A stretch of 19,508 bases of DNA, taken from contig JAGDMX010000012.1 in the NCBI GenBank assembly GCA_017860725.1, positions 1-19,508 of the forward strand, read 5' to 3'. Shown here in pieces: positions 1 to 6,825 of the stretch; position 1 is the first letter of the stretch; each line of letters starts with the position of its first letter. The DNA is from Chloroflexota bacterium (GTDB lineage: Bacteria; Chloroflexota; Anaerolineae; Anaerolineales; UBA4823). The notes beneath the pieces were generated by a model that worked only from the letters and a program-made list of their open reading frames with translations, ran no database searches and was not told the origin of the DNA. The translations under genes were made by a program, and so were the position numbers.

Positions 1-2226
1 GACTAACTCATAAGCCCCTCTGCCAGTGACAGCTTCGATACGGCGGATGCCCGCCGCCGCGCTGCCTTCGGAGGTGATCAGGAACAACCCGATATCGCCA
101 GTCTCATCGACATGCGTGCCGCCGCATAGCTCGTAAGAGAATGGCTCAGCTCCGCCGATGGTGATCGTACGCACAGTTTCGCTGTACTTCTCACCAAACA
201 ACGCCATGGCGCCTTCACCAATCGCCTGCTGCAGTGACTTGTATTTTATATTCAAGTTGTAGTCACCCAGTATATTGCGATTGACACCCAGTTCGATACG
301 CTGCAGCTCGTCTTGTGTCAGGGCTTGCGGGTGGGTAAAGTCGAAGCGTAGACGGTCTGGCGCTACCAGCGACCCGGCCTGGCGGGCATGCTCTCCCAAG
401 ACCAGGCGCAGCTCGGCGTGCAGCAGATGCGTGGCGGTATGGTTGCGCATAATATCCTGCCGCCGCTGGGTATCCACCCGAGCAATTGCCGTATCGCTTA
501 CCTGTGGCTCACCGCGCACTACCTCCCCCACGTGGACTATGATCCCGGTAGCCGGCTTGCGCATGTCAGTGACACGAATCTCCCAGCCTGGTTCCTGGGT
601 CGAAACAATCGTCCCGGTATCCGCCACTTGTCCACCAGATTCCACGTAAAAACCAGTCTCAGGCAAGAGCACTTCCAGCTGATCGCCCGGATGAGCCTTG
701 AATACCGGCTTACCGTCCCGCAACATCGCCAGCACTGGACCTTCGACTTCCAGCCATTCATAAGGATTATATGCCACACCGTCCACCCCCAATTTTCCCT
801 GCGATTGCAGCCCGCTCAACAATTCACGGAAGATATCCACATCCTCCCCGCCCAACGGGCCAAAGATATCGCCAGCCCCAGATGCCAGGCGGTGTTTTTC
901 CATCGCATCTTTGAAAGCAATCTCATCTACATCCATATCCTGCTCGCGAGCAATATCACGGGTGATCTCAAGCGGCAGGCCATAAGTTGCATAGAGGTCG
1001 AAGGCCTGCCCGCCAGGCAGGATGCGCTCACCACGCGCCACCAGGCGCGCCAGTAGCGATTCCAATTTTGCCACTCCACTTTCCACCGTCCGTTTGAAGC
1101 GCACTTCTTCACGCGTCAGGTTTTCGTAGATAGTTGACTGGTTGCGGACTAGCTCTGGGTAAAAGCTACCATAGTGCTCGATGACCGTTTCCGCCACCTT
1201 CGCCAGGAAAGGCTCGTGTAAGCCGATCAAGCTGCCAAAGCGCGCTGCCCGGCGGATGATCATCCGGCAGACATAATTGCGCCCGGTATTGCCCGGCACG
1301 ACACCATCCGCGATCAGGAAAGCCGCTGCCCGGCTGTGATCCCCAATGACACGGTAGGGTGTAAAGTTCTCGGCCCGCTGTTCATCGGTGTGACCTGTGA
1401 GCTCCTGAATTCTGTCCAACAACGGCGCAAACAGGTCGGTTTTGTAGTTCGAGCTGACATCCTGCAACACTGAGACGATGCGCTCAAAGCCCATCCCGGT
1501 GTCGACGTGCTTGGCAGGCAGGGGTTCAAGCTGGGTTGGTCCCAGGCGGTTATACTGGATAAAAACAAGATTCCACAATTCCAGAAAGCGGGTGCAATCA
1601 CCATTCACCCGGCAGACATGACCCGCCACATCCTGTTTATTGCAGTACTTGAGCCCCCGGTCAAAATGGATCTCGCTGCATGGGCCGCAAGGACCGGTGT
1701 CGGCCATCTCCCAAAAATTATCTTTGCGCCCAAAAAACAGGACATGTGCTGGGTCCATACCCGGCTGGACACGCCAGGCATCGGCGGCTTCATCGTCCTG
1801 CGGAATATCGCCAATGTCATCCCGGAAGCAAGTCGCCCACAGATCGCTCTTCGCCAACCCCCAAACATCGGTCAGCAGTTGCCAGGCCCAGGCGATAGCC
1901 TCTTGCTTGTAATAGTCGCCAAACGACCAGTTTCCCAGCATCTCAAAGAAAGTATGATGGGTATCGTCCCGCCCAACATCGTCCAGGTCATTGTGTTTAC
2001 CGGCCACGCGCATGCACTTCTGCGAGTTGGCGGCGCGGGTGTAAGGACGCTTGTCCACACCTAGAAAGACATCCTTGAACTGCACCATTCCAGCATTGGT
2101 AAACAACAAGGTTTGATCACCACCTGGCACCAGCGACGAGGAAGGCACAAAGGTGTGACCATGTTCTTCAAAAAAATCGATAAAATCCTGGCGAATTTGC
2201 GCACCGGACCGTATAGGTGAGGGCAT
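1..2226 (-). CDS. alaS: Alanyl-tRNA synthetase, C-terminus cut off by the window edge
   Basis: Cytoplasmic class II aminoacyl-tRNA synthetase that charges tRNA-Ala and clears mischarged Ser/Gly. The reading frame is open without a stop from the ATG at 2226 to base 1, giving 742 codons. The family is usually about 870-900 residues, so the C-Ala domain is what is missing. The N-terminal catalytic core shows PSSSLVPGGDQTLLFTNAGM and then HHTFFEMLGNWSFGDYYK. The editing-domain zinc ligands are present: HTATH (His596, His600) and CGGTH (Cys701, His705). The start is supported by an AAGGAG ribosome binding site 5 bases before the ATG. A promoter with TATAAT lies upstream. No T-box-like leader was recognised in the roughly 47-base untranslated region. 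Nothing seems odd apart from the truncation by the window. Confidence 0.97.
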   Translation of the reverse strand, partial: MPSPIRSGAQIRQDFIDFFEEHGHTFVPSSSLVPGGDQTLLFTNAGMVQFKDVFLGVDKRPYTRAANSQKCMRVAGKHNDLDDVGRDDTHHTFFEMLGNWSFGDYYKQEAIAWAWQLLTDVWGLAKSDLWATCFRDDIGDIPQDDEAADAWRVQPGMDPAHVLFFGRKDNFWEMADTGPCGPCSEIHFDRGLKYCNKQDVAGHVCRVNGDCTRFLELWNLVFIQYNRLGPTQLEPLPAKHVDTGMGFERIVSVLQDVSSNYKTDLFAPLLDRIQELTGHTDEQRAENFTPYRVIGDHSRAAAFLIADGVVPGNTGRNYVCRMIIRRAARFGSLIGLHEPFLAKVAETVIEHYGSFYPELVRNQSTIYENLTREEVRFKRTVESGVAKLESLLARLVARGERILPGGQAFDLYATYGLPLEITRDIAREQDMDVDEIAFKDAMEKHRLASGAGDIFGPLGGEDVDIFRELLSGLQSQGKLGVDGVAYNPYEWLEVEGPVLAMLRDGKPVFKAHPGDQLEVLLPETGFYVESGGQVADTGTIVSTQEPGWEIRVTDMRKPATGIIVHVGEVVRGEPQVSDTAIARVDTQRRQDIMRNHTATHLLHAELRLVLGEHARQAGSLVAPDRLRFDFTHPQALTQDELQRIELGVNRNILGDYNLNIKYKSLQQAIGEGAMALFGEKYSETVRTITIGGAEPFSYELCGGTHVDETGDIGLFLITSEGSAAAGIRRIEAVTGRGAYELV

Positions 2227-2279
2227 AATTACTCCTTAAGATAACTCAACCGCCAATTGCGGCATTTTCCTGGGCGAAC

Positions 2280-2308
2280 ATTATACGCCCGATAAGGCAT
2301 CCGGGCAA
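2280..2308 (-). promoter_or_regulatory. Probable alaS promoter
   Basis: On the minus strand TTGCCC (2308-2303) and a perfect TATAAT (2285-2280) are separated by 17 bases. Transcription would start near 2273, giving a leader of about 47 bases that contains the AAGGAG site at 2237-2232. Confidence 0.65.
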
Positions 2309-2397
2309 GACACCACCCGGATTATTAGACCGGATCCCGGCTGTTGCGGGTTAAAATACCTTTCGCCTCCCCTCTATGGGATTGACACCTCACCGGG

Positions 2398-2403
2398 TAC
2401 AAT
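2398..2403 (+). promoter_or_regulatory. Possible -10 box of the fused membrane/aminopropyltransferase gene
   Basis: TACAAT ends 9 bases before the ATG at 2413, and there is no Shine-Dalgarno sequence in those bases. A TTGACA at 2382-2387 is only 10 bases upstream, too close to be its -35 partner, and no good -35 is seen at 16-18 bases. The call rests on the -10 match and on similar spacing at mutS, folC and the SanA-like gene. Confidence 0.35.
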
Positions 2404-2412
2404 TGACCCGTT

Positions 2413-3978
2413 ATGTCAAAAACCGGTTCTCGTTATCTCTACGTTGCTGTCTTTGCGGCCGGGATGACCACCCTGGCGGTCGAGTTGGCGGCGTCGCGCT
2501 TGCTGGGCACGGTTTTCGGCACCAGCAACCTGGTATGGGCCAGTATCATCGGCCTGATCTTGATTTACCTCACCGCCGGATATTTTATCGGTGGACGCTG
2601 GGCCGATCGGTCGCCTTTTCCGCATACAATGTACACCATCCTGGCTTGGGGCGCTTTCCTGGCCGGCCTGGTGCCCTTCGTCGCCCGGCTGATCCTGCGC
2701 CCCGCCGCCGACGCCTTTGACCAGCTACAGATTGGTGTGCTGCTCGGCTCATTCACCGTGGTGCTGATTCTATTCAGCTTCCCGGTTACCCTGTTGGGCA
2801 CCATTTCCCCCTTTGCAATCCGTCTGGCCATCGAAGATCCCAGCCACGCCGGCAGAGTCTCCGGACGAATTTATGCCATTTCTACCCTGGGATCCTTTGT
2901 TGGAACTTTCCTGCCTGTGCTAGTATTTATCCCCCTGGTTGGGACCACCATGACTTTTTTGATCTTCAGCGGATTTTTACTGCTGGTAGCCCTGATTGGC
3001 CTGGGGCTATCCAGCGGCTGGCGGCGGGTGCTCCCCTGGTTGTGGATGCCCATTATCCTGATCGTGGCAGCGATTTACTTCCTCAACCGCCCGATCAAAA
3101 CGACGCAATCCCAGATCTACGAAACTGAATCAGCTTACAATTATATCCAGGTGTTAGAAAAAGACGGCTACCGTCTGCTGCGGCTCAATGAGGGCCAGGG
3201 CATCCACTCCATGTGGCATCCCACAGAGCTGGATTTCGCCGGCCCCTGGGAGCAGTTCCTGGTAGCCCCATTCTTTAACCCCGGTCCGGTGGCACCAGAA
3301 AGCATCCGGAGCATGGCAATCGTCGGGCTGGCTGCCGGCACCCTGGCCCGCCAGGCCACCCAAGTGTACGGCCCGCTGCAGATCGATGGCTACGAAATCG
3401 ACCCTGAGATCATCCGGGTCGGTCGGGATTACTTCGAAATGGATTTGCCCAATCTGCGCTCAATCGCCCAGGATGGGCGCCTTGGACTGGAAACCAGCGA
3501 CCAGCGCTATGACCTGATTGCAGTGGATGCTTATCGCCCACCTTATATCCCCTGGCATCTGACCACGCGTGAGTTTTTCGAGCTTGTGCGCAGCCGATTG
3601 ACTGACGACGGGGTGGTTGCAATCAATGTAGGTCGGGCACCCAACGACCGCCGTCTGATTGATGGCCTGGTTGGGACACTCAAGGCTGTATTTCCATCCG
3701 TGTATGTGATGGACCTGCCGGATACTTTTAACTCTCTGATTTACGCCACTGCCCTACCCATGGAAATCACAGATTTACACCAAAATTACCTGGACTTGCT
3801 GGCCCGTAAGGATATCCATCCCCTGCTGATGACTGCTATGCAGAGGGCAATCGTCAACCAGCAGCCTGCAACACAGACGGGCACGGTATTCACCGACGAG
3901 CACGCCCCGATTGAATGGATCACGAACAGTATGGTATTAAGCTACGTTTTCTTTGGCGATATGGAGAGTCTACGATGA
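2413..3978 (+). CDS. Fused multi-spanning membrane / spermidine synthase-like protein
   Basis: A 521-residue two-part protein. Roughly residues 1-230 are hydrophobic, with about seven predicted membrane segments and the opening AVFAAGMTTLAVELAASRLLG that is typical of the 'fused MFS/spermidine synthase' family. Residues about 235-500 form a soluble Rossmann-type domain resembling spermidine synthase: a nucleotide-loop GLAAGT (305-310), an acidic YEIDPE, and VDAYRPPYIPWHLTTREFF. The domain would face the cytoplasm. Asp372 matches the first catalytic aspartate of the DxxDP loop, but the second is Arg375, so ordinary putrescine aminopropylation is doubtful. The true substrate is unknown. It overlaps the next gene by four bases (ATGA), implying co-translation. 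Start chosen because it gives the usual N-terminus; there is no Shine-Dalgarno site. Confidence 0.85.
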   Translation: MSKTGSRYLYVAVFAAGMTTLAVELAASRLLGTVFGTSNLVWASIIGLILIYLTAGYFIGGRWADRSPFPHTMYTILAWGAFLAGLVPFVARLILRPAADAFDQLQIGVLLGSFTVVLILFSFPVTLLGTISPFAIRLAIEDPSHAGRVSGRIYAISTLGSFVGTFLPVLVFIPLVGTTMTFLIFSGFLLLVALIGLGLSSGWRRVLPWLWMPIILIVAAIYFLNRPIKTTQSQIYETESAYNYIQVLEKDGYRLLRLNEGQGIHSMWHPTELDFAGPWEQFLVAPFFNPGPVAPESIRSMAIVGLAAGTLARQATQVYGPLQIDGYEIDPEIIRVGRDYFEMDLPNLRSIAQDGRLGLETSDQRYDLIAVDAYRPPYIPWHLTTREFFELVRSRLTDDGVVAINVGRAPNDRRLIDGLVGTLKAVFPSVYVMDLPDTFNSLIYATALPMEITDLHQNYLDLLARKDIHPLLMTAMQRAIVNQQPATQTGTVFTDEHAPIEWITNSMVLSYVFFGDMESLR

Positions 3979-4646
3979 GCGCATCCCAAACCACACCAAC
4001 CCTTTACCGGGTCCTATCCTGGGTAGTCACGTTAGCTGTGCCGGTTTCGCTGGTGCTGACATCTGTGCGCCTGTTGATGACATCCGCTTTTTTGACCTTT
4101 GAATATAACACCCCCAACTTCCCTGAAGACCGCTATGGTTTTACCAAAGAAGATCGCCTGTACTGGTCCAATATTGCGGTGGATTATCTATTAAACGATG
4201 AAGGCATATCCTTTTTAAGCGATTTGAAGTTCCCGGATGGGTCTCCATTCTATAATGAGCGCGAGCTACGCCATATGCTCGATGTAAAAAACACGGTCAA
4301 CGGGGCATTAACCGTCTGGTATATCTCTCTGGGATTACTGGCAGTGTTGGGTGTGTGGGCCTGGCTCGGCAAGTGGTGGCCAGATTATCGTCACGGATTG
4401 GCCCGTGGCGGCCTGATCAGCGCCTGGCTGGTTGGGTTACTGATTTTGTTCGTGTTAGTCTCATTCGGGGTACTATTCGTCGCTTTTCACAACATATTCT
4501 TCGCGGCCGGGACTTGGATGTTTGAATACAGCGACAGCTTGATCCGTTTATTCCCGGAGCGATTTTGGCGCGATATCTTCATCCTGGTGGGCGTGCTAAC
4601 CCTGGCTGGTGGGCTGGCGTTATATTTTGTCTTTCGCCGGAAATAA
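3975..4646 (+). CDS. DUF1461 / TIGR01906 family integral membrane protein
   Basis: A 223-residue membrane protein of unknown function. It has about four membrane segments: one near residues 15-38, then two after residue 115, and a last one before the short charged C-terminus FRRK. The long extracytoplasmic-looking loop between the first and second holds the family hallmark LRHMLDVKNTVN. FHNIFFAAGTWMF and LIRLFPERFW follow in the second half, all typical of DUF1461. The ATG at 3975 overlaps the TGA of the preceding gene and has GGAG about 8 bases upstream; the frame is open further back to 3915, but that would overlap the neighbour by 60 bases without a ribosome binding site. Co-expression with the fused membrane protein is likely. 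No catalytic motif recognised. Confidence 0.88.
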   Translation: MSASQTTPTLYRVLSWVVTLAVPVSLVLTSVRLLMTSAFLTFEYNTPNFPEDRYGFTKEDRLYWSNIAVDYLLNDEGISFLSDLKFPDGSPFYNERELRHMLDVKNTVNGALTVWYISLGLLAVLGVWAWLGKWWPDYRHGLARGGLISAWLVGLLILFVLVSFGVLFVAFHNIFFAAGTWMFEYSDSLIRLFPERFWRDIFILVGVLTLAGGLALYFVFRRK

Positions 4647-4672
4647 AAAGGAGGCGGGCTTATCCGCCTCCT
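4641..4672 (-). terminator. Rho-independent terminator of gpmA
   Basis: GGAGGCGG (4650-4657) and CCGCCTCC (4664-4671) form an 8-base-pair stem with a six-base loop. On the minus strand the stem is followed by TTTTT A TTT, as expected for termination 20-40 bases after the gpmA stop. There is no T-run on the plus side, so it serves the convergent plus-strand operon poorly. Confidence 0.88.
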
Positions 4673-4690
4673 CGAGAGCGAATCTATCTT

Positions 4691-5446
4691 CTATTTCGCA
4701 GAACCTTGCTTGGCAACCGCCTCGGCAGCCTTCTTCACCGCCTCTGGATCGCCCAGGTAGTAGCTTTTGACTGGCTTGAGATCGGCATCCAGTTCGTAAA
4801 CCAGAGGAACACCCGTCGGGATGTTCAGCTCAACGATATCTGCGTCCGAAATATTATCGAGATATTTGACCAGGGCACGCAAACTGTTGCCATGGGCAGC
4901 AATAATAACCCGCTGGCCGGTTTTCACGGTTGGAGCGATCGTGCTATGCCAGTAAGGCAGCATGCGCTCTACGGTGAGCTTCAGCGACTCACACGCGGGC
5001 AGCTGCTCTCTGGTCAGACTGGCATAACGGCGATCGAAGCGCGGGTGGCGCTCGTCGCCCCAATCGAGCGCCGGGGGAGGGATATCGTAACTGCGCCGCC
5101 AGAGCTTGACCTGAGTCTCGCCAAACTTAACAGCCATCTCAGCTTTATTCAATCCCTGCAGAGCGCCATAGTGGCGTTCGTTGAGCTGCCAGGCATTGAT
5201 CACCGGCAGCCACTCCAGGTTCATCTCTTCCATAACAATCCACAGGGTCTTCACGGCACGCTTCAGCACGGAAGTATAGGCGAGGTCAAAGGTATACCCG
5301 CCTTCCATGAGCAGTTTTGCTGCCGTATGGGCTTCTTGCTCTCCCTGCTCACTCAAACCGACATCTGTCCATCCCGTAAAGCGATTTTCCAGGTTCCAGG
5401 TGCTTTGCCCATGGCGTAAAAGAACCAGTTTATATGCAGTGGTCAT
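4691..5446 (-). CDS. gpmA: 2,3-bisphosphoglycerate-dependent phosphoglycerate mutase
   Basis: Cytoplasmic glycolytic and gluconeogenic enzyme interconverting 3- and 2-phosphoglycerate. The 251 residues match the normal length of the cofactor-dependent family. Visible motifs are LRHGQSTWN with the phosphorylated His12, ERHYGALQGLNK, the family signature WRRSYDIPPP, and AAHGNSLRALVKYL with the second active-site His185. The start is taken at the ATG at 5446, preceded by GAGAGGA about 8 bases upstream; the frame runs five codons further back to a TTG at 5461, which lacks support. The C-terminus has a short alanine/lysine-rich tail. It lies downstream of the ABC ATPase gene but is separated from it by a hairpin, so it may be transcribed alone or by read-through. 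No strong promoter was recognised in the short gap. Confidence 0.97.
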   Translation of the reverse strand: MTTAYKLVLLRHGQSTWNLENRFTGWTDVGLSEQGEQEAHTAAKLLMEGGYTFDLAYTSVLKRAVKTLWIVMEEMNLEWLPVINAWQLNERHYGALQGLNKAEMAVKFGETQVKLWRRSYDIPPPALDWGDERHPRFDRRYASLTREQLPACESLKLTVERMLPYWHSTIAPTVKTGQRVIIAAHGNSLRALVKYLDNISDADIVELNIPTGVPLVYELDADLKPVKSYYLGDPEAVKKAAEAVAKQGSAK

Positions 5447-5460
5447 TGTCCATCCTCTCA

Positions 5461-5512
5461 AAAATAATAAGAGGCGTTTCCTTGGGATACACAGTCTTTA
5501 GGGAGACGCCTC
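5461..5512 (-). terminator. Hairpin after the ABC ATPase gene, just before gpmA
   Basis: GAGGCGTTTCCTT (5471-5483) can pair with AGGGAGACGCCTC (5500-5512), with two G-U pairs if read as RNA of one strand. The loop is about 16 bases. On the minus strand it is followed by TTATTATTTTT, an interrupted T-run. It most likely ends the ABC ATPase transcript, but it sits only about 25 bases before the gpmA start and could also act as an attenuator. Confidence 0.7.
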
Positions 5513-5578
5513 ATTGTTCCTATTCGGTTGTTACAAAGCAAGCGACGATTTTCGCCGCATACTGGCGCCCGATAAAGC

Positions 5579-6679
5579 TTACCGGATTGCTTTCTCGGTC
5601 TCCCGATCGAAGATGTGCATGTTATCCATATTGAAGACCATCTGCACCTTCTCGTCGAAGTGGTAGCGCGAGCGCGGATCGACACGAGCAACAAAGCTGT
5701 GTTCGCCGCTCTTCAGGTACACGAAGATCTCGTTGCCCATCAACTCGGTGACATCGACAATGGCTTCTACAGGTTGGGCATCAATTCCGGGCGGTGCAAA
5801 CTGCGGATTGTGGATGTCTTCCGGGCGGATACCAAAGATCACATCTTTGCCTTCGAAGGGCGCAAAGATCGTCATCCTGTCATCTGGGATCTCAATGTGT
5901 AAGGTGCCGCCGTCGACAAACAGCTTACCATCGCTTTTATTCATTTTGGCAGGGAAGAAGTTCATGGCTGGTGAGCCGATGAAACCCGCCACAAACAGGT
6001 TGTCAGGGCGATCGTAGAGAGTCTGCGGGGTGTCGATCTGCTGTAACAAGCCTTTATTAATCACGGCGATGCGGGATGCCATCGTCATGGCTTCCGTCTG
6101 GTCGTGGGTCACGTAGATAAAGGTGGTCTGCAGTTGCTGATGCAGCTTGCTGATGTTAGCACGCGTCTCCACGCGTAGTTTGGCGTCCAGGTTCGAGAGC
6201 GGCTCGTCAAAGAGAAAAACCTTGGGCTCGCGCACAATCGCCCGACCTACCGCCACGCGCTGGCGTTGACCACCGGAAAGCTGGCGAGGTTTGCGATCCA
6301 GCAGGTGTCCGATACCCAGGATATCGGCAGCTTTCTTTACTCGATTATCGATTTCCGTTTTGGGAGTCTTGCGCAGCTTCAGGCCAAAGGCCATGTTGTC
6401 GTACACCGACATATGCGGGTAGAGGGCGTAAGACTGGAACACCATAGCAATGTCGCGGTCCTTCGGGGCGACGTCATTTACGACCTGATCGCCGATCAGA
6501 ATGCGGCCGTCACTGATTTCTTCCAGCCCGGCCAGGCAGCGCAACGCAGTCGTCTTTCCGCAGCCTGACGGACCTACCAGGACCAGAAATTCCTTGTCCT
6601 CGATTTGGATGTTAAGATCGTTGACCGCGATCACATCTCCAAAACGCTTGTACACGTGGTCAAAAGTTACACTTGCCAT
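5579..6679 (-). CDS. Carbohydrate-type ABC transporter ATP-binding protein (UgpC/MsmX/MalK family)
   Basis: ATPase subunit of a CUT1-type sugar or glycerol-phosphate importer, acting at the inner face of the membrane. The 366 residues include Walker A GPSGCGKTT (36-44), a Q-loop (VFQSYALYPHM), signature LSGGQ (134-138), Walker B FLFDEP (155-160), D-loop SNLDAKLR and the switch histidine in VTHD (His192). A TOBE-type regulatory domain covers about 235-366 and ends with GIRPEDI and the C-terminal strand region. The ATG at 6679 has AAAGGAG about 8 bases upstream; the frame continues 33 codons upstream into promoter sequence, so that extension is rejected. No permease or binding protein gene lies nearby, so it may be a shared ATPase serving several importers. 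The exact substrate cannot be told. Confidence 0.95.
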   Translation of the reverse strand: MASVTFDHVYKRFGDVIAVNDLNIQIEDKEFLVLVGPSGCGKTTALRCLAGLEEISDGRILIGDQVVNDVAPKDRDIAMVFQSYALYPHMSVYDNMAFGLKLRKTPKTEIDNRVKKAADILGIGHLLDRKPRQLSGGQRQRVAVGRAIVREPKVFLFDEPLSNLDAKLRVETRANISKLHQQLQTTFIYVTHDQTEAMTMASRIAVINKGLLQQIDTPQTLYDRPDNLFVAGFIGSPAMNFFPAKMNKSDGKLFVDGGTLHIEIPDDRMTIFAPFEGKDVIFGIRPEDIHNPQFAPPGIDAQPVEAIVDVTELMGNEIFVYLKSGEHSFVARVDPRSRYHFDEKVQMVFNMDNMHIFDRETEKAIR

Positions 6680-6710
6680 TGGTTTTTCTCCTTTCTCCAG
6701 TTTGCGGGAA

Positions 6711-6740
6711 TATAGTGAATAAATTATATCGCACACTATA
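6711..6740. repeat. Inverted repeat around the -10 box of the ABC ATPase promoter
   Basis: TATAGTG (6711-6717) and CACTATA (6734-6740) are perfect 7-base inverted arms separated by 16 bases. They bracket the TATAAT box at 6728-6723, one arm covering the expected start of transcription and the other the spacer. This is the geometry of a repressor operator. Being A/T-rich, it could be chance. Confidence 0.45.
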
Positions 6741-6750
6741 AATAATGCAA
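6723..6750 (-). promoter_or_regulatory. Probable promoter of the ABC ATPase gene
   Basis: On the minus strand TTGCAT (6750-6745) and a perfect TATAAT (6728-6723) are 16 bases apart. The start of transcription would be near 6716, leaving about 37 bases of leader with the AAAGGAG site. Confidence 0.7.
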
Positions 6751-6790
6751 CATTACTTTCATCACATTTTTCTGCCACTTTTATTCATCC

Positions 6791-6819
6791 TTGTCGATTC
6801 TGCTGCCACCATATAGAAT
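6791..6819 (+). promoter_or_regulatory. Probable mutS promoter, leaderless geometry
   Basis: TTGTCG (6791-6796) and TAGAAT (6814-6819) are spaced by exactly 17 bases. Only six bases (GTATCC) separate the -10 from the mutS ATG at 6826, so transcription should begin at or beside the A of the start codon. No Shine-Dalgarno sequence precedes the ATG. Confidence 0.6.
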
Positions 6820-6825
6820 GTATCC

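Noticed and set aside
388..2064. Long plus-strand open frames (388-1056 and 1507-2064)
   Set aside because: They lie antisense to alaS, whose frame is unbroken to the window edge with all motifs in place.
2250..2262. Near-palindrome CCGCCAATTGCGG in the alaS leader
   Set aside because: Arms of only four bases; too short to separate from chance, and no T-box features go with it.
2382..2403. TTGACA followed by TACAAT as a promoter pair
   Set aside because: Only 10 bases separate them, far short of the 16-18 needed; only the -10 box is kept, with low confidence.
4565..5419. A 284-codon open frame on the plus strand
   Set aside because: It runs antisense through gpmA, has no family resemblance and no ribosome binding site, and gpmA is certain.
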